Shown piece after piece: positions 1 to 8,946 of a stretch of 24,105 nucleotides of DNA; the stretch's first letter is position 1, and each line of letters begins with the position of its first letter. Origin of the DNA: an uncultured Spirochaetaceae bacterium (GTDB taxonomy: Bacteria; Spirochaetota; Spirochaetia; Treponematales; UBA12059). The notes beneath the pieces are model-generated. The model was not told the DNA's origin and searched no databases. It saw only the letters and a program-made list of their open reading frames with translations. The translations under genes and the position numbers were made by a program. The stretch spans positions 1 through 24,105 of the forward strand of contig CALKWG010000003.1 in assembly GCA_938004315.1 (NCBI GenBank). The letters run 5' to 3'.

Positions 1-1277
1 GCCACTTCACCCGGCTGTCGCAGAAGAACTTCTCCATCGACACGCAGTACTACCCCTTGGGCTCCTGCACGATGAAGTACAACCCCAAGGCCAACGACCG
101 GGCGGCTATGAACCCGAACTGGTCCAACTGCCACCCCCTGGTCGGGGACGAGTTCAGCCAAGGCGCCTTGGAGCTCATGTGGCGCCTGCAGGAGGGCCTC
201 AAGGCCACCGGCGGCTTCGCCGGCGTCAGCCTGCAGCCCGCCGCCGGCGCCCAGGGCGAGCTGGCGGGCGTGCTCATGATCCATAACTATCACGTCGCCC
301 GCGGGGACAAGAAGCGCGTGAAGATGCTCATCCCCGACTCGGCCCACGGCACCAACCCGGCCACCTGTTCCATGGTAGGCCTCGAGGTCGTGACTATACC
401 GAGCGACGCGCAGGGCGGCGTCGATATGGATGCCCTCAAGGCGGCCTTGGACGATACCGTGGCCGGCATCATGATCACCAACCCGAGCACCCTGGGCCTC
501 TTCGAGCGCAACATCGAGGAGATAGCCAGGCTCGTACACCAAGCGGGCGGCCTCGTGTACGGCGACGGCGCGAACATGAACGCCATCGCCGGCGTCGTAC
601 GCCCGGTGGACCTGGGCGTCGACGTGATGCACTACAACCTGCACAAGACCTTCTCGACGCCGCACGGCGGCGGCGGACCAGGCGTGGGCATGGTCGGCGC
701 GGCCCCCGTCCTCGTCGATTTCCTCCCCGGCCCTATCGCCGTAAAGAAGGGCGAGAAGTACGCGAGCGCGATGCCGTCCAAGAGCATAGGCCGGCTCAAG
801 GCCTTCTACGGCAACTTCGCCGTGCTCATCCGCGCCTATACCTACCTGCGCATGCTCGGCGGCGACGGCCTCAGGCGCATGGCTGAGAACGCCGTCATCA
901 ACGCCAACTACCTCAAGGTCCTGGTGGAGAAGGCGTATAAGGTAAAGTACCCGCGGCGCTGCATGCACGAGTTCGTGGCCATGGGCGACGTGGCCGAGGG
1001 CGTCCGCACCTTGGACATCGCCAAACGCCTCATAGACTACGGCTACCATCCGCCGACCATTTACTTCCCGCTCATCGTGCCCGAGGCGCTCATGATCGAG
1101 CCCACCGAGACCGAGAGCAAGGAGACCCTGGACGCCTTCGCCGAGGTGATGCTGAAGATCGCCGAGGAGGCCAAGGCCCAGCCCGAGCTTTTGCGCGAGG
1201 CGCCGCATAACACGCCCGTAGGCAGGTTGGACGAGGTCGCGGCGGCCCGCTGCCCGATACTCTGCTACCGGGGCTAA
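1..1277 (+). CDS. gcvPB: Glycine dehydrogenase (decarboxylating) subunit 2, 5'-truncated
   Basis: This is the PLP-binding half of the split P-protein of the glycine cleavage system, which decarboxylates glycine and passes the aminomethyl group to the lipoylated H-protein. The frame is open from base 3 to the TAA at 1275-1277 (424 visible residues). The family is usually near 480-490 residues, so roughly 60 N-terminal residues lie outside the window. The first visible residues (HFTRLSQKNFSIDTQYYPLG) and the following GSCTMKYNPK motif are typical of GcvPB. The PLP lysine is in NLHKTFSTPHGGGGPG, with the Lys codon at 645-647. A TTG at 57 could look like a start but lies inside conserved sequence. 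gcvPA and gcvH would be expected upstream. The gene ends in a strong terminator, so it is probably the last gene of its operon. Confidence 0.96.
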   Translation, partial: HFTRLSQKNFSIDTQYYPLGSCTMKYNPKANDRAAMNPNWSNCHPLVGDEFSQGALELMWRLQEGLKATGGFAGVSLQPAAGAQGELAGVLMIHNYHVARGDKKRVKMLIPDSAHGTNPATCSMVGLEVVTIPSDAQGGVDMDALKAALDDTVAGIMITNPSTLGLFERNIEEIARLVHQAGGLVYGDGANMNAIAGVVRPVDLGVDVMHYNLHKTFSTPHGGGGPGVGMVGAAPVLVDFLPGPIAVKKGEKYASAMPSKSIGRLKAFYGNFAVLIRAYTYLRMLGGDGLRRMAENAVINANYLKVLVEKAYKVKYPRRCMHEFVAMGDVAEGVRTLDIAKRLIDYGYHPPTIYFPLIVPEALMIEPTETESKETLDAFAEVMLKIAEEAKAQPELLREAPHNTPVGRLDEVAAARCPILCYRG

Positions 1278-1309
1278 GCGCTTCCGCGCCCCCGGCCGAT
1301 CGTAAGCCC

Positions 1310-1346
1310 GGCCGCCCGCGACACGCGTCGCGGGCGGCCTTATTTT
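1310..1346 (+). terminator. Rho-independent terminator after gcvPB
   Basis: A perfect 12-bp inverted repeat (GGCCGCCCGCGA at 1310-1321 and TCGCGGGCGGCC at 1328-1339) encloses a 6-nt loop and is followed by TTATTTT. It lies 32 bp after the gcvPB stop and before the next promoter, so it separates the glycine cleavage transcript from the kinase gene. Confidence 0.88.
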
Positions 1347-1418
1347 CGTGCGCCGCGGCGGAGCGGCGGGGACTGCGGGCCGAGGCGTAATGGATCCGGG
1401 GCGCCGGGCCGCCCGCGG

Positions 1419-1447
1419 TTGACAATACCCGCCGCGAACCTGACAAT
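1419..1447 (+). promoter_or_regulatory. Sigma-70-type promoter, probably leaderless
   Basis: TTGACA at 1419-1424 is a perfect -35. After 17 bp comes GACAAT at 1442-1447, which matches 4 of 6 positions of TATAAT. Only six bases separate it from the ATG at 1454, which places the expected transcription start on the start codon. No Shine-Dalgarno-like purine run precedes the ATG. Alternatives are a different, unseen promoter inside the terminator region or a downstream start codon. Confidence 0.62.
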
Positions 1448-1453
1448 TGATCC

Positions 1454-4165
1454 ATGCAACCGGGCCTTTTAGGCGGCTTCCTGTCGAAGCTATCGCTCGC
1501 CGCCGCCTTCGTCTTCATCCATTGCGCCTTCATGGTGTTCCGCCTGGATCCCAAGGGCCGGGCCAATCGCGTGGCCGTCGCCTTCAACGCGGTCTTCGCG
1601 ACCTGGGCCGTCGCCGCCTCGTTTTGGTACGTCGCCGACAAAGAATCGGCCTACGCACTCTATAAGTCGTTTTCCTGGGCCTGGTGCTTCTTCCCGCCGC
1701 TCATCCTGCACTTCACCATGCGGGTGGTCGGGCGCCCCGCTTTAGAGGGGGCGAAGGGTCGGACGGCCCTGGCCGCCCTGTACGTACCCGCCCTGCTCCT
1801 GAGCCTCGCGCTACCCGGCGGGCTCATCGACGAACCGACGTTCCGCGGCGGCTATTGGATGCTCGCGGTCAGGAAGAACGCGCTCTACTACGCCTTCGTA
1901 CTCCACTATTTCATCCTCGTCCTCGTCTCGGTCATCTTGGCCTTCGGCGCGTCGACGCGGGCTCGGACCAAGCGCGAGCGCCTGCGCCTTAAGATCCTGG
2001 GGTGGTCGTACCTATCCGCCGGGCTCCTAGGCTTCGTCACCGACACCGTGTTCCTGAGCCTGGGCATCGATTTCCCGAACCTCGCCATCCATTGGATCGT
2101 GATACTGTCCGTCGGCATGCTCGTTTCGATGGATCGTTATGGATTTTTAACGACGCTTCCGGCGCGCGAGGCCTTAGGCGCGCTCTCGGGCATGGCCGGG
2201 CTGTCGATCTACGTCGACGACGCGGGCGCCGTCATCTGGGCCAACGCCGCCGCCGTCAGGGCGATCGGCGCCTCGAGCCCGGAGGAGCTGCGCGACCGGC
2301 CCTTCGGGGCCTACTTCAGGCCCGACGCCGGATCGGACGGAGCCCCGGCGGGCGCGCCGGCCCGCGACCCGGATTCCGCCGGCCGCGGCGGCGAAAGGCC
2401 GGACGCCGGCGGCGACGAGGAGGAGCTGCGCGGCGAGCTCGGGCCGGCGGCGGTTCCCGTCAGGCTGAAGCGCAAAGTCCTGGGCGGCGGCATCGGCGGG
2501 GCGGTCTATACGGGGGTAGACCTGCGGCCGGAACGGGCCGTGGCCAGCGCCAAGCGCCGGCTCGAGGACGCGGCCATGCTCCTGGATGAGTTCGTCGGCC
2601 GCTCCTTGGACGGCATCGTCCTGACCGACGTCCGCGGCACCATAGTCCGCTGGAACGAGGCCATGGTCCACCTCACCGGCGTGGCGGCCGACGAGGCTAT
2701 CGGACGCCCGTACTGGGAGATCCGGTCTAAGAGCGAGCCGCCCGGCGGGCTGTCGCCCGAGCGCATCCGGAGCGCCGTCGAGTCGGTGCTGCGCGGCGAG
2801 CGGGCGCGCTGGACGAGGCGCATCGTCGAGACGGAGATCCTCAGGGCCGACGGCGCGAGGCGCATCGTGCAGAGCGATTCCTTCCCGATACCGACCGAGG
2901 GCGGGCGCATCCTCGCCACCATAGCCCGCGACGTGACCGACGAGAAGCGCAAGATCGAGGAGAACATCGCGAAGGTCCGCAACCTGGACCGCGCCCAGAA
3001 GCTGGAGGCCATAGGCACCCTGGCGGGCGGCATAGCGCACGACTTCAATAACACGCTGGCCGGCATCGTCGGGGCCATGTCGGTCATCCGGCAGGAGGTC
3101 GACGACGGCGCCTGCAGCGACCCGAGGGAGCTCCGCGCCGAGTTCGACATCATCGAGCGCTCGGCCCAGCGCGCCGCTTCGTCGGTAAAGCGGCTCCTGA
3201 CCTTGACGAGGCGGCGAGCGCCGGAATCCAAGCCCTTCCGCCTGGACGAGGCCCTGAAGCGCGTGGCCGAGTTCGCCTCGAGCTCCATGGACGCGAGCGT
3301 CCGCGTGCGGCTCGTCGAGCCCCTGCCGGAGGCGAGCGCGCTCGGCGACCTGGGGCAGGTGGAGCAGCTGGCGCTCAACCTGGCCATCAACGGCGGGCAC
3401 GCCATGACCGTCATGCGGCCCAAGGGCGCCGCGCAGGGCGGCGAGCTCCGCTTGAGCCTGGAGCGCTTCGCGCCGACCGACGCCTTCTTCTCCTCGCACC
3501 CGGAGGCTTCGTCCGGGGCCTATTGGCTGATCCGCGTCAGGGATCAGGGCGTGGGCATAGCCAGGCAGGACATGGCCAAGATCTTCGACCCCTTCTACAC
3601 GACCAAGGGCGGCGAGGCCTCGTCCGGCCTCGGGCTAGCCATGGTCCTGGCCATAGCCAGGCAGCACGGCGGCGTGGTCGAACTCGATAGCGAGCTGGGC
3701 AAGGGGAGCGAGTTCAGGGTGTACCTGCCCGTGTACGAGTCCGCCGACGGCGAAGCGCCCTCGGAGCGGCTCGGTACCGGCGCGTCGAAGCGCCGCGGGC
3801 TCGTCCTGCTAGCCGACGACGACCCCATCGCCCGCGAGAGCGCCGAGCTTATACTTAAGGCGCTCGGCTACGCGACCATCGCCGCCGCCGACGGGGCGGA
3901 GGCGATCCGCCTCTTCTCAGATCGGCCGGACGAATGGTTCGCCGCGGTGCTGGACATGCGCATGGGCGAGATAGGCGGCGACGAGGCTGGCCTACGCATG
4001 CGCGCCCAGAGGCCCGAGCTGCCGCTCGTCCTGGCCAGCGGCTTCCACGACGAGGGGACGGCGCGCGCCTTCCCGGTAGAGGCTCGCGCCGCGGTGATCG
4101 ATAAGCCCTATACGATGGACGAGCTGGCCAAGGCCATCGACCTCGCGGCCGGCGCGGGCGTATAG
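1454..4165 (+). CDS. Membrane-bound hybrid sensor histidine kinase (7TM-PAS-PAS-HisKA-HATPase-REC)
   Basis: This 903-aa protein should sit in the inner membrane and autophosphorylate on histidine, then pass phosphate to its own C-terminal receiver. Seven hydrophobic segments fill residues 1-228 and resemble the HisKA_7TM sensor module. A PAS-like domain (about 236-355) is interrupted by an Asp/Gly/Ala-rich stretch (about 290-330). A second PAS spans about 376-498. The H-box is GGIAHDFNN with His529. The ATPase has [17 protein letters not shown] and GLGLAM, but its N-box reads [10 protein letters not shown]. The receiver (about 785-900) has Asp834 and the DKPYT lysine. There is no DNA-binding or other output domain, so a separate Hpt or regulator partner is expected; none is seen nearby. 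The signal is unknown. The start follows a near-ideal promoter without an SD. recQ begins 7 bp after the stop. Confidence 0.93.
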   Translation: MQPGLLGGFLSKLSLAAAFVFIHCAFMVFRLDPKGRANRVAVAFNAVFATWAVAASFWYVADKESAYALYKSFSWAWCFFPPLILHFTMRVVGRPALEGAKGRTALAALYVPALLLSLALPGGLIDEPTFRGGYWMLAVRKNALYYAFVLHYFILVLVSVILAFGASTRARTKRERLRLKILGWSYLSAGLLGFVTDTVFLSLGIDFPNLAIHWIVILSVGMLVSMDRYGFLTTLPAREALGALSGMAGLSIYVDDAGAVIWANAAAVRAIGASSPEELRDRPFGAYFRPDAGSDGAPAGAPARDPDSAGRGGERPDAGGDEEELRGELGPAAVPVRLKRKVLGGGIGGAVYTGVDLRPERAVASAKRRLEDAAMLLDEFVGRSLDGIVLTDVRGTIVRWNEAMVHLTGVAADEAIGRPYWEIRSKSEPPGGLSPERIRSAVESVLRGERARWTRRIVETEILRADGARRIVQSDSFPIPTEGGRILATIARDVTDEKRKIEENIAKVRNLDRAQKLEAIGTLAGGIAHDFNNTLAGIVGAMSVIRQEVDDGACSDPRELRAEFDIIERSAQRAASSVKRLLTLTRRRAPESKPFRLDEALKRVAEFASSSMDASVRVRLVEPLPEASALGDLGQVEQLALNLAINGGHAMTVMRPKGAAQGGELRLSLERFAPTDAFFSSHPEASSGAYWLIRVRDQGVGIARQDMAKIFDPFYTTKGGEASSGLGLAMVLAIARQHGGVVELDSELGKGSEFRVYLPVYESADGEAPSERLGTGASKRRGLVLLADDDPIARESAELILKALGYATIAAADGAEAIRLFSDRPDEWFAAVLDMRMGEIGGDEAGLRMRAQRPELPLVLASGFHDEGTARAFPVEARAAVIDKPYTMDELAKAIDLAAGAGV

Positions 4166-4172
4166 TAGCGGC

Positions 4173-6029
4173 ATGGTTCCTACCCCAGAGAGCGTCCTCA
4201 AGTCGGTCTTCGGCTACGACGATTTTAGGCCCCTGCAGCGCGAGGTGATCGGCGACGTCCTGGCCGGCCGCGACTGCCTGGCCGTCCTCCCGACCGGCGG
4301 CGGTAAGTCGCTCTGCTACCAGATACCCGCCCTCATCCTGCCCGGCCCGGCCCTGGTCGTCTCGCCGCTCATAGCCCTGATGCGCGACCAGGTCGCCGCG
4401 CTCCGCTCCGCCGGGGTTGAGGCGGTCTTCATCAACTCGAGCCAAGGCCCCGAGGAGCGCCGGGCCGCCGAGGCCTCGGCGAGCGGCGGGACCGCGCGCC
4501 TCGTCTACGCCGCGCCCGAATCGATCATGGGCGGGCGGATCGCCGGGCTCTTCGCGCGCCGGCCGCCTTCGCTCGTGGTCGTGGACGAGGCCCATTGCGT
4601 CTCCGAATGGGGCCACGACTTCAGGCCCGAATACCGGGAGCTCGGCGCCCTACGCGAGACCTTCCCCGGCGCCTCCTGGCTGGCCCTGACGGCGACCGCC
4701 ACCGAGCGCGTCCGCGCCGACATAGCCGCCGCGCTCGGGCTCCGCGAGCCCGAGCTGCGCCTAGGCGGCTTCGAGCGGCCCAACCTGCTCATACAGGTGG
4801 AGCCCAAGGCCGACTCGCGCGGCCGGATCATAGCGCTGGCCCGCGCCAGGCGCGGGCAGTCGGGCATCGTCTACTGCGGCTCGAGGCGGCGCGCCGAAGG
4901 CCTGGCCGAGGCCTTGGCGGCCGCCGGGGTGCGGGCCGCGGCTTACCACGCCGGCATGGCCGCCGACCACCGCTCGCGCGTCCAGGACGCCTTCGTCCGC
5001 GACGACGTGGACGTGGTCTGCGCCACCGTGGCCTTCGGCATGGGCATCGATAAGCCCGACGTGCGCTTCGTCGTCCACGCGGACCTGCCTAAGAGCGTCG
5101 AGAACTATTACCAGGAGATAGGACGGGCCGGCCGCGACGGCCTGGACGCCGACTGCGTCCTCCTCTACAGCGCCGGCGACGCGGTCGCCCAGGCGCGGCT
5201 GTCCGACGGCCTGGAGCCGGAGCTACGGACCGCGGCCCTCCGGCGGCTCGAGGCTATGAAGACCTACGCGGAGAGCGACCTGTGCAGGCGGAACCTGATC
5301 CTGGCCCACTTCGGCGAGCCGGTCCCCGCCGAGGGCTGCGGGCGCTGCGACAACTGCCTGCGCGGTCCCGAGGACTACGCCGACTACGGCGTCGCGGCGC
5401 TCAAGTTCCTCTCCTGCGTCAAGCGCTCGGGCGAGCGCTTCGGCGCAGGACATGTTATCGATATATTACTAGGCCAGGCCACTGAGAAAGTCGAGCGCTT
5501 CGGGCACGGCGCCCTCTCTACCTTCGGCATCGGGACGGAGCTGGGCAAAGCGGGCTGGGCCGCGCTGGCCAGGCGGCTGGTCGCCACCGGGCACCTACGA
5601 CGCGACGAGGAGCACGGAAGCCTAGTCCTCACGCCGGCCGCCTACGAGCTCTTCCGCGAGCGCGGGCCGTACGAGGCGCCCAAGGCCCTGATCGAAGGGG
5701 CGAGCGGCGGCCGCGCCGCCGGCGGGGGCCGCGCCGCGGCCGCCGGGACGCGGCGAAGGCGGCAGCCCGAGGCGTCGGAGGCCGTCGAGCCGCGGGAGTT
5801 CGGCGAAGCCGACGAGGAACTGTATGCGAGGCTCCGCGCCCTTCGTAAGCGCCTGGCTGACGAGCGCCGCGTCCCGCCCTACGTCGTCTTCTCCGACAAG
5901 ACCCTACGCGCCATGGTCGAGGCGCTGCCCCGCGACGAGGAGGCCTTAGCCGAGGTCTATGGCGTCGGCGCGGCCAAGCTGGAGAAGTACGGGCCCGCCT
6001 TCCTCGCGGCGCTGCGGGGGGAGGGCTAG
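4173..6029 (+). CDS. recQ: ATP-dependent DNA helicase RecQ
   Basis: This is a 3'-to-5' DNA helicase of recombinational repair and replication-fork processing, complete at 618 aa. Walker A is LPTGGGKS with Lys45. The DEAH box is at 138-141 within [20 protein letters not shown]. Motif III is LTATAT, and motifs V-VI are visible as [16 protein letters not shown] and [10 protein letters not shown]. The four zinc-binding cysteines are C371, C389, C392 and C395. A winged-helix RQC region follows, then an Ala/Gly/Arg-rich linker (about 507-530) and a C-terminal HRDC domain (about 545-618). The ATG lies 7 bp after the kinase stop without a convincing SD, so translation is probably coupled to the kinase gene. 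Co-transcription of recQ with a sensor kinase is unusual and may only reflect compact packing. The gene converges on rapZ with a 13-bp gap. Confidence 0.97.
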   Translation: MVPTPESVLKSVFGYDDFRPLQREVIGDVLAGRDCLAVLPTGGGKSLCYQIPALILPGPALVVSPLIALMRDQVAALRSAGVEAVFINSSQGPEERRAAEASASGGTARLVYAAPESIMGGRIAGLFARRPPSLVVVDEAHCVSEWGHDFRPEYRELGALRETFPGASWLALTATATERVRADIAAALGLREPELRLGGFERPNLLIQVEPKADSRGRIIALARARRGQSGIVYCGSRRRAEGLAEALAAAGVRAAAYHAGMAADHRSRVQDAFVRDDVDVVCATVAFGMGIDKPDVRFVVHADLPKSVENYYQEIGRAGRDGLDADCVLLYSAGDAVAQARLSDGLEPELRTAALRRLEAMKTYAESDLCRRNLILAHFGEPVPAEGCGRCDNCLRGPEDYADYGVAALKFLSCVKRSGERFGAGHVIDILLGQATEKVERFGHGALSTFGIGTELGKAGWAALARRLVATGHLRRDEEHGSLVLTPAAYELFRERGPYEAPKALIEGASGGRAAGGGRAAAAGTRRRRQPEASEAVEPREFGEADEELYARLRALRKRLADERRVPPYVVFSDKTLRAMVEALPRDEEALAEVYGVGAAKLEKYGPAFLAALRGEG

Positions 6030-6042
6030 GCGGTTTTAATAA

Positions 6043-6891
6043 TTAGTACCTTCCGGCGACCATCTCCCTGTGGCTGAGAGTAGCCTCTACGCCATCACCT
6101 CTTAACCTGGCGAATAGGGCCTCCGCCAAGGCGACGGAGCGATGCTGGCCGCCGGTGCAACCGATGGCGACGCGAAGGGTACCGCGACCTTGCGCCTTAT
6201 ACGCCGGTATCATAGCCTTACAGAGGGCGATGAGACCTTCTAGGGCCTCTCGGGCGCAGGCTTGGTCCAACACGTAGTCAGAGCACAGTTTGTCTTTGCC
6301 GTTTAGCGGCCGGAGAGCCGCTACGTAGTAGGGGTTCGGGATGAATCGCGCGTCGAGGATGAGCTCTCCGCGGGCCGCTCCGTAGCGGTAGCCGAAGGAT
6401 TCAAAAGCGACCGTAGCATCGGGCGCGCGCATCCCCGGAGCGATGAGGGCTATGACGCGATCCCGCTCCTCTTGAGGCGAGAGATAGCTGCTGTCTAAAA
6501 TCAGATCGGCACGTACCTTGAGGGGACCCAAAACAGATCGAAGCGCGTATAGATCTTCAGGGCTATGCGGCGCGGCTTCGCCGCCTGATTCGCCGTGTCG
6601 TTCTTTTATGACGCTATCGCCTGCCTCTAAGAAGACGAGTTTCGCCTGCATGCCCGCCTCTCGGATGCGTACGAGCGCATCGATCGCGGTTTCAGCGGAT
6701 CCTTCGCGGCTCGAATCAAGCGCGACGGCTCGCAGGAGACTTCCCGTCCCTCGTTCCGATAGCGCGTAGCTTTCTAAGAGCGCCGGAGGCAAGTTATCCA
6801 CGCAGGCGAAGCCCGCCAACTCAAGCCTTTGCAAGAGTAGGCTTCTGCCCGAATACCGTAGTCCGGCTAAAATGACCATGGCGTCGTTCAC
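6043..6891 (-). CDS. rapZ: RapZ-family nucleotide-binding protein with altered Walker A motif
   Basis: This is a YvcJ/RapZ-family protein. In E. coli, RapZ controls glucosamine-6-phosphate synthase through a small RNA, and its C-terminal domain binds GlcN6P. The N-terminal fold is visible as MVILAGLRYSGRS, then GFACVDNLPP and ADLILDSS. The C-terminal domain is strong: SFGYRYG, FIPNPYYVAALRPL and IGCTGGQHRSVALAE. The Walker A reads GLRYSGRS (residues 10-17), so the usual lysine is Arg16, encoded by AGA. I place the start at GTG 6889-6891 because GGAGAG (6896-6901) precedes it at good spacing and this gives 282 aa, the normal family size. ATG 6879 is an alternative. The frame stays open to 6975, but that part overlaps the kinase gene. 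It is the last gene of the six-gene operon, 13 bp after the kinase stop. Confidence 0.93.
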   Translation of the reverse strand: MNDAMVILAGLRYSGRSLLLQRLELAGFACVDNLPPALLESYALSERGTGSLLRAVALDSSREGSAETAIDALVRIREAGMQAKLVFLEAGDSVIKERHGESGGEAAPHSPEDLYALRSVLGPLKVRADLILDSSYLSPQEERDRVIALIAPGMRAPDATVAFESFGYRYGAARGELILDARFIPNPYYVAALRPLNGKDKLCSDYVLDQACAREALEGLIALCKAMIPAYKAQGRGTLRVAIGCTGGQHRSVALAEALFARLRGDGVEATLSHREMVAGRY

Positions 6892-6904
6892 GTATCTCTC
6901 CAGA

Positions 6905-8215
6905 TTATGTTCGAGGGATATAGAGGGTAAAGGTCGAACCAGTTCCGAGGCTACTTTCAAGTTCGACTCGGCCATCGAGCAGTTCCGCGATATCCTTCAC
7001 TAAAGCGAGTCCAAGGCCGCTCCCACCGGAGGCGGATCCCCTGGATTTCTCCACGCGGTAAAAACGCTCGAAGATTTTTACATGCTCCTCCTCCGCGATG
7101 CCGGGGCCGTCGTCCCGGACATAGATCGCGACCGAGGTCTCCTCCGCTCGAGCGCCTACGACGATACGGCCGCGATCACGCCCGTATTTAACGGCGTTTT
7201 CAATGAGGTTCCGTAAGGCGACGTCTAACCAATGGCCGTCTGCCGCGACCGAGGGTAGTACGCGATCGATTTCCAGCTCCAAGCTCTGGTTCTTCGCCGA
7301 GCATAGCGGTCGTATGAGTTCCGCGAGCCTTTCTATCAAGGGGCGGCAGTCGAAGGCCTCCGTTCGACGGAGCGGGAGGCGATGTTCAATCTCTGATAGA
7401 GAGAGGAGCTCGGAGACCAGCCGTTTGAGGCGCTCCGTTTCTATCTCGATTATCTCCAGCGCGCGAATCCGATCCTTAGAGGATATTTCGTTGCCGGATC
7501 TAAGCATCTCTATAAAGCCTGAAATCAAGGTTAAAGGAGTTCGGAATTCGTGGGAGACATTAGCTACGAAATCCTTCTTGACGCCTTCTAGTCGTCGTAG
7601 CTCGGTGACGTCGCTTACGATAACGAGCGAGCCATAATCTCGAAAGCCGTCATATTTGTCTGAGATCCGGATTGCGTTTAGGTCGAGAGTACGCTTTCCG
7701 CTGCCTTCGACGCCCCTGGCTTCGGCGCGCCCTTCGAGCTTAGACTTTTTCGCTAGCTCGAGGGCGGCGGAGAGTGTCGCATTACTTTCTGATAGCTTCT
7801 TCGCTCCAACGAAGAAAATGGATTGATCGAGGCCGATGAGTTCGGCCGCGCGGGGGGTAAACAGGCTTATCTCACCGTTCGGGTCTACCAGTAACAATCC
7901 GTCGGAGATCGTCGCGAACACCGAATTGATATAATTGCTGCGGCGGTCGTTAACTCTGGCGAGCTCGGCTAGCCTAGTTTCCAAGCACTGAATGTCTTGA
8001 GAGCTCGGCGTCTGGTGAGCTCTCCTTACGATCGAATTATCCGCGCGCCTGCCACTAAGAGCCTTGATAGCGAACCAAAGAGAGATGACGACGACGGCCG
8101 CGACGGCGAGGAGCCCGAAGGCAGCTAAGCGCACTGTCCAGATGAGCGCGGGATTTGCGGCGGAGCCGTCCGCCGCTTCGTTGGCGAGGGCGAAGAAGTC
8201 GTCGATCCTAAACAT
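6905..8215 (-). CDS. PhoR-type sensor histidine kinase with one TM segment and a PAS domain
   Basis: This 436-aa membrane-anchored kinase is the expected partner of the regulator encoded just upstream. One hydrophobic segment is seen at about residues 25-51. There is no second N-terminal TM and no extracytoplasmic loop of useful size. A linker leads to a PAS domain (about 92-205), then HisKA with VSHEFRTPLTL (His222), an N-box in NLIENAVKYG, and DDGPGI, FERFYRV and GSGLGLAL in the ATPase. E. coli PhoR has a similar lack of periplasmic sensor and learns phosphate status from the Pst transporter. By analogy the co-encoded ABC importer may be the true sensor here, which is inference. The ATG at 8213-8215 overlaps the regulator stop by 8 bp, which shows translational coupling. 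Confidence 0.94.
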   Translation of the reverse strand: MFRIDDFFALANEAADGSAANPALIWTVRLAAFGLLAVAAVVVISLWFAIKALSGRRADNSIVRRAHQTPSSQDIQCLETRLAELARVNDRRSNYINSVFATISDGLLLVDPNGEISLFTPRAAELIGLDQSIFFVGAKKLSESNATLSAALELAKKSKLEGRAEARGVEGSGKRTLDLNAIRISDKYDGFRDYGSLVIVSDVTELRRLEGVKKDFVANVSHEFRTPLTLISGFIEMLRSGNEISSKDRIRALEIIEIETERLKRLVSELLSLSEIEHRLPLRRTEAFDCRPLIERLAELIRPLCSAKNQSLELEIDRVLPSVAADGHWLDVALRNLIENAVKYGRDRGRIVVGARAEETSVAIYVRDDGPGIAEEEHVKIFERFYRVEKSRGSASGGSGLGLALVKDIAELLDGRVELESSLGTGSTFTLYIPRT

Positions 8216-8933
8216 CTATCGCGTAGCCTACCCCGCGAATCGTGCGTATCTCAGGAGAGCGGTTTATCTCGGCCAGCTTCTGCCTAAGATGTCGGACATG
8301 TACGTCCAAAGATCGCCCGCCCTTTCCGTCATCGCTTAAGCCCGCGCCCTCAATAAGCTCGCCCCGTTCGGCCGGCTGACCCGGGGTCTTGACGAGCCTG
8401 GATAGGATCTGAAATTCCGCGGGGGATAGAGATAGCGAACTATCATTTAGCCGCGCTGACCTCGTTACGGGGTTGAGGATCAACGATGCATCGCCTAGCT
8501 CGAACCGGACTTCATTCTGCAGAGATTGGCCGCTTCGAGGCTTGTCCCGATCGGATCGGATGGAACCGCGGCGCAGGGCGGCTTCGACGCGCGCCATCAG
8601 CTCGCGGATGCTAAAAGGTTTCGTCACGTAGTCGTCGGCCCCGATCCCGAGGCCTATGACCTTATCAGTCTCTTCGCTCTTAGCCGAAACCATGATGATG
8701 GGCAAGTCGGCGGTCGTCGGCGTTTGCCTAAAGATGCGGCAAAGCTCGAGGCCGCCGATGCCCGGTAGCATAAGGTCTAAAAGTATGAGGTCGGGGCGAT
8801 AGCTCGCGGCGGCTTCCTGGGCCTCCGATCCGTCGAGCACTGCTAAGGCGTCATAGCCGTGCTGGCGGAGGCTCATTTCTAGGAGTTCAGTGATATGCGC
8901 TTCGTCGTCGACGATAAGGACACGCCGTTTCAT
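8208..8933 (-). CDS. OmpR/PhoB-family response regulator
   Basis: This is a 241-aa cytoplasmic transcription factor. Its receiver domain has the acidic pair in LIVDDE, phospho-acceptor Asp53 in LLDLMLPG and Lys105 in YVTKPF. The C-terminal winged helix has LSLSPAEFQILSRL and ends with RSLDVHVRHLRQKL and RTIRGVGYAI, the PhoB/OmpR recognition and wing region. It should be phosphorylated by the overlapping kinase. A likely target is its own operon, because three 11-bp-spaced CTTAAG repeats lie before the first gene. Its ATG is 13 bp after the ATPase stop, with only a GGCGGCGGCG run instead of a good SD, so coupling to the ATPase gene is likely. The DNA target is inferred, not shown. Confidence 0.95.
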   Translation of the reverse strand: MKRRVLIVDDEAHITELLEMSLRQHGYDALAVLDGSEAQEAAASYRPDLILLDLMLPGIGGLELCRIFRQTPTTADLPIIMVSAKSEETDKVIGLGIGADDYVTKPFSIRELMARVEAALRRGSIRSDRDKPRSGQSLQNEVRFELGDASLILNPVTRSARLNDSSLSLSPAEFQILSRLVKTPGQPAERGELIEGAGLSDDGKGGRSLDVHVRHLRQKLAEINRSPEIRTIRGVGYAIDV

Positions 8934-8946
8934 GACGCCGCCGCCA

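Noticed and set aside
2174..3499. 441-aa antisense frame inside the hybrid kinase gene
   Set aside because: It is a GC-rich shadow of the kinase codons, with no recognisable domain and Arg/Ala/Gly-rich composition.
6892..6975. 310-aa version of the RapZ-like protein
   Set aside because: It would overlap the kinase gene by 71 bp and add residues not in the family; the GTG at 6891 has a well-spaced ribosome site and gives the normal length.
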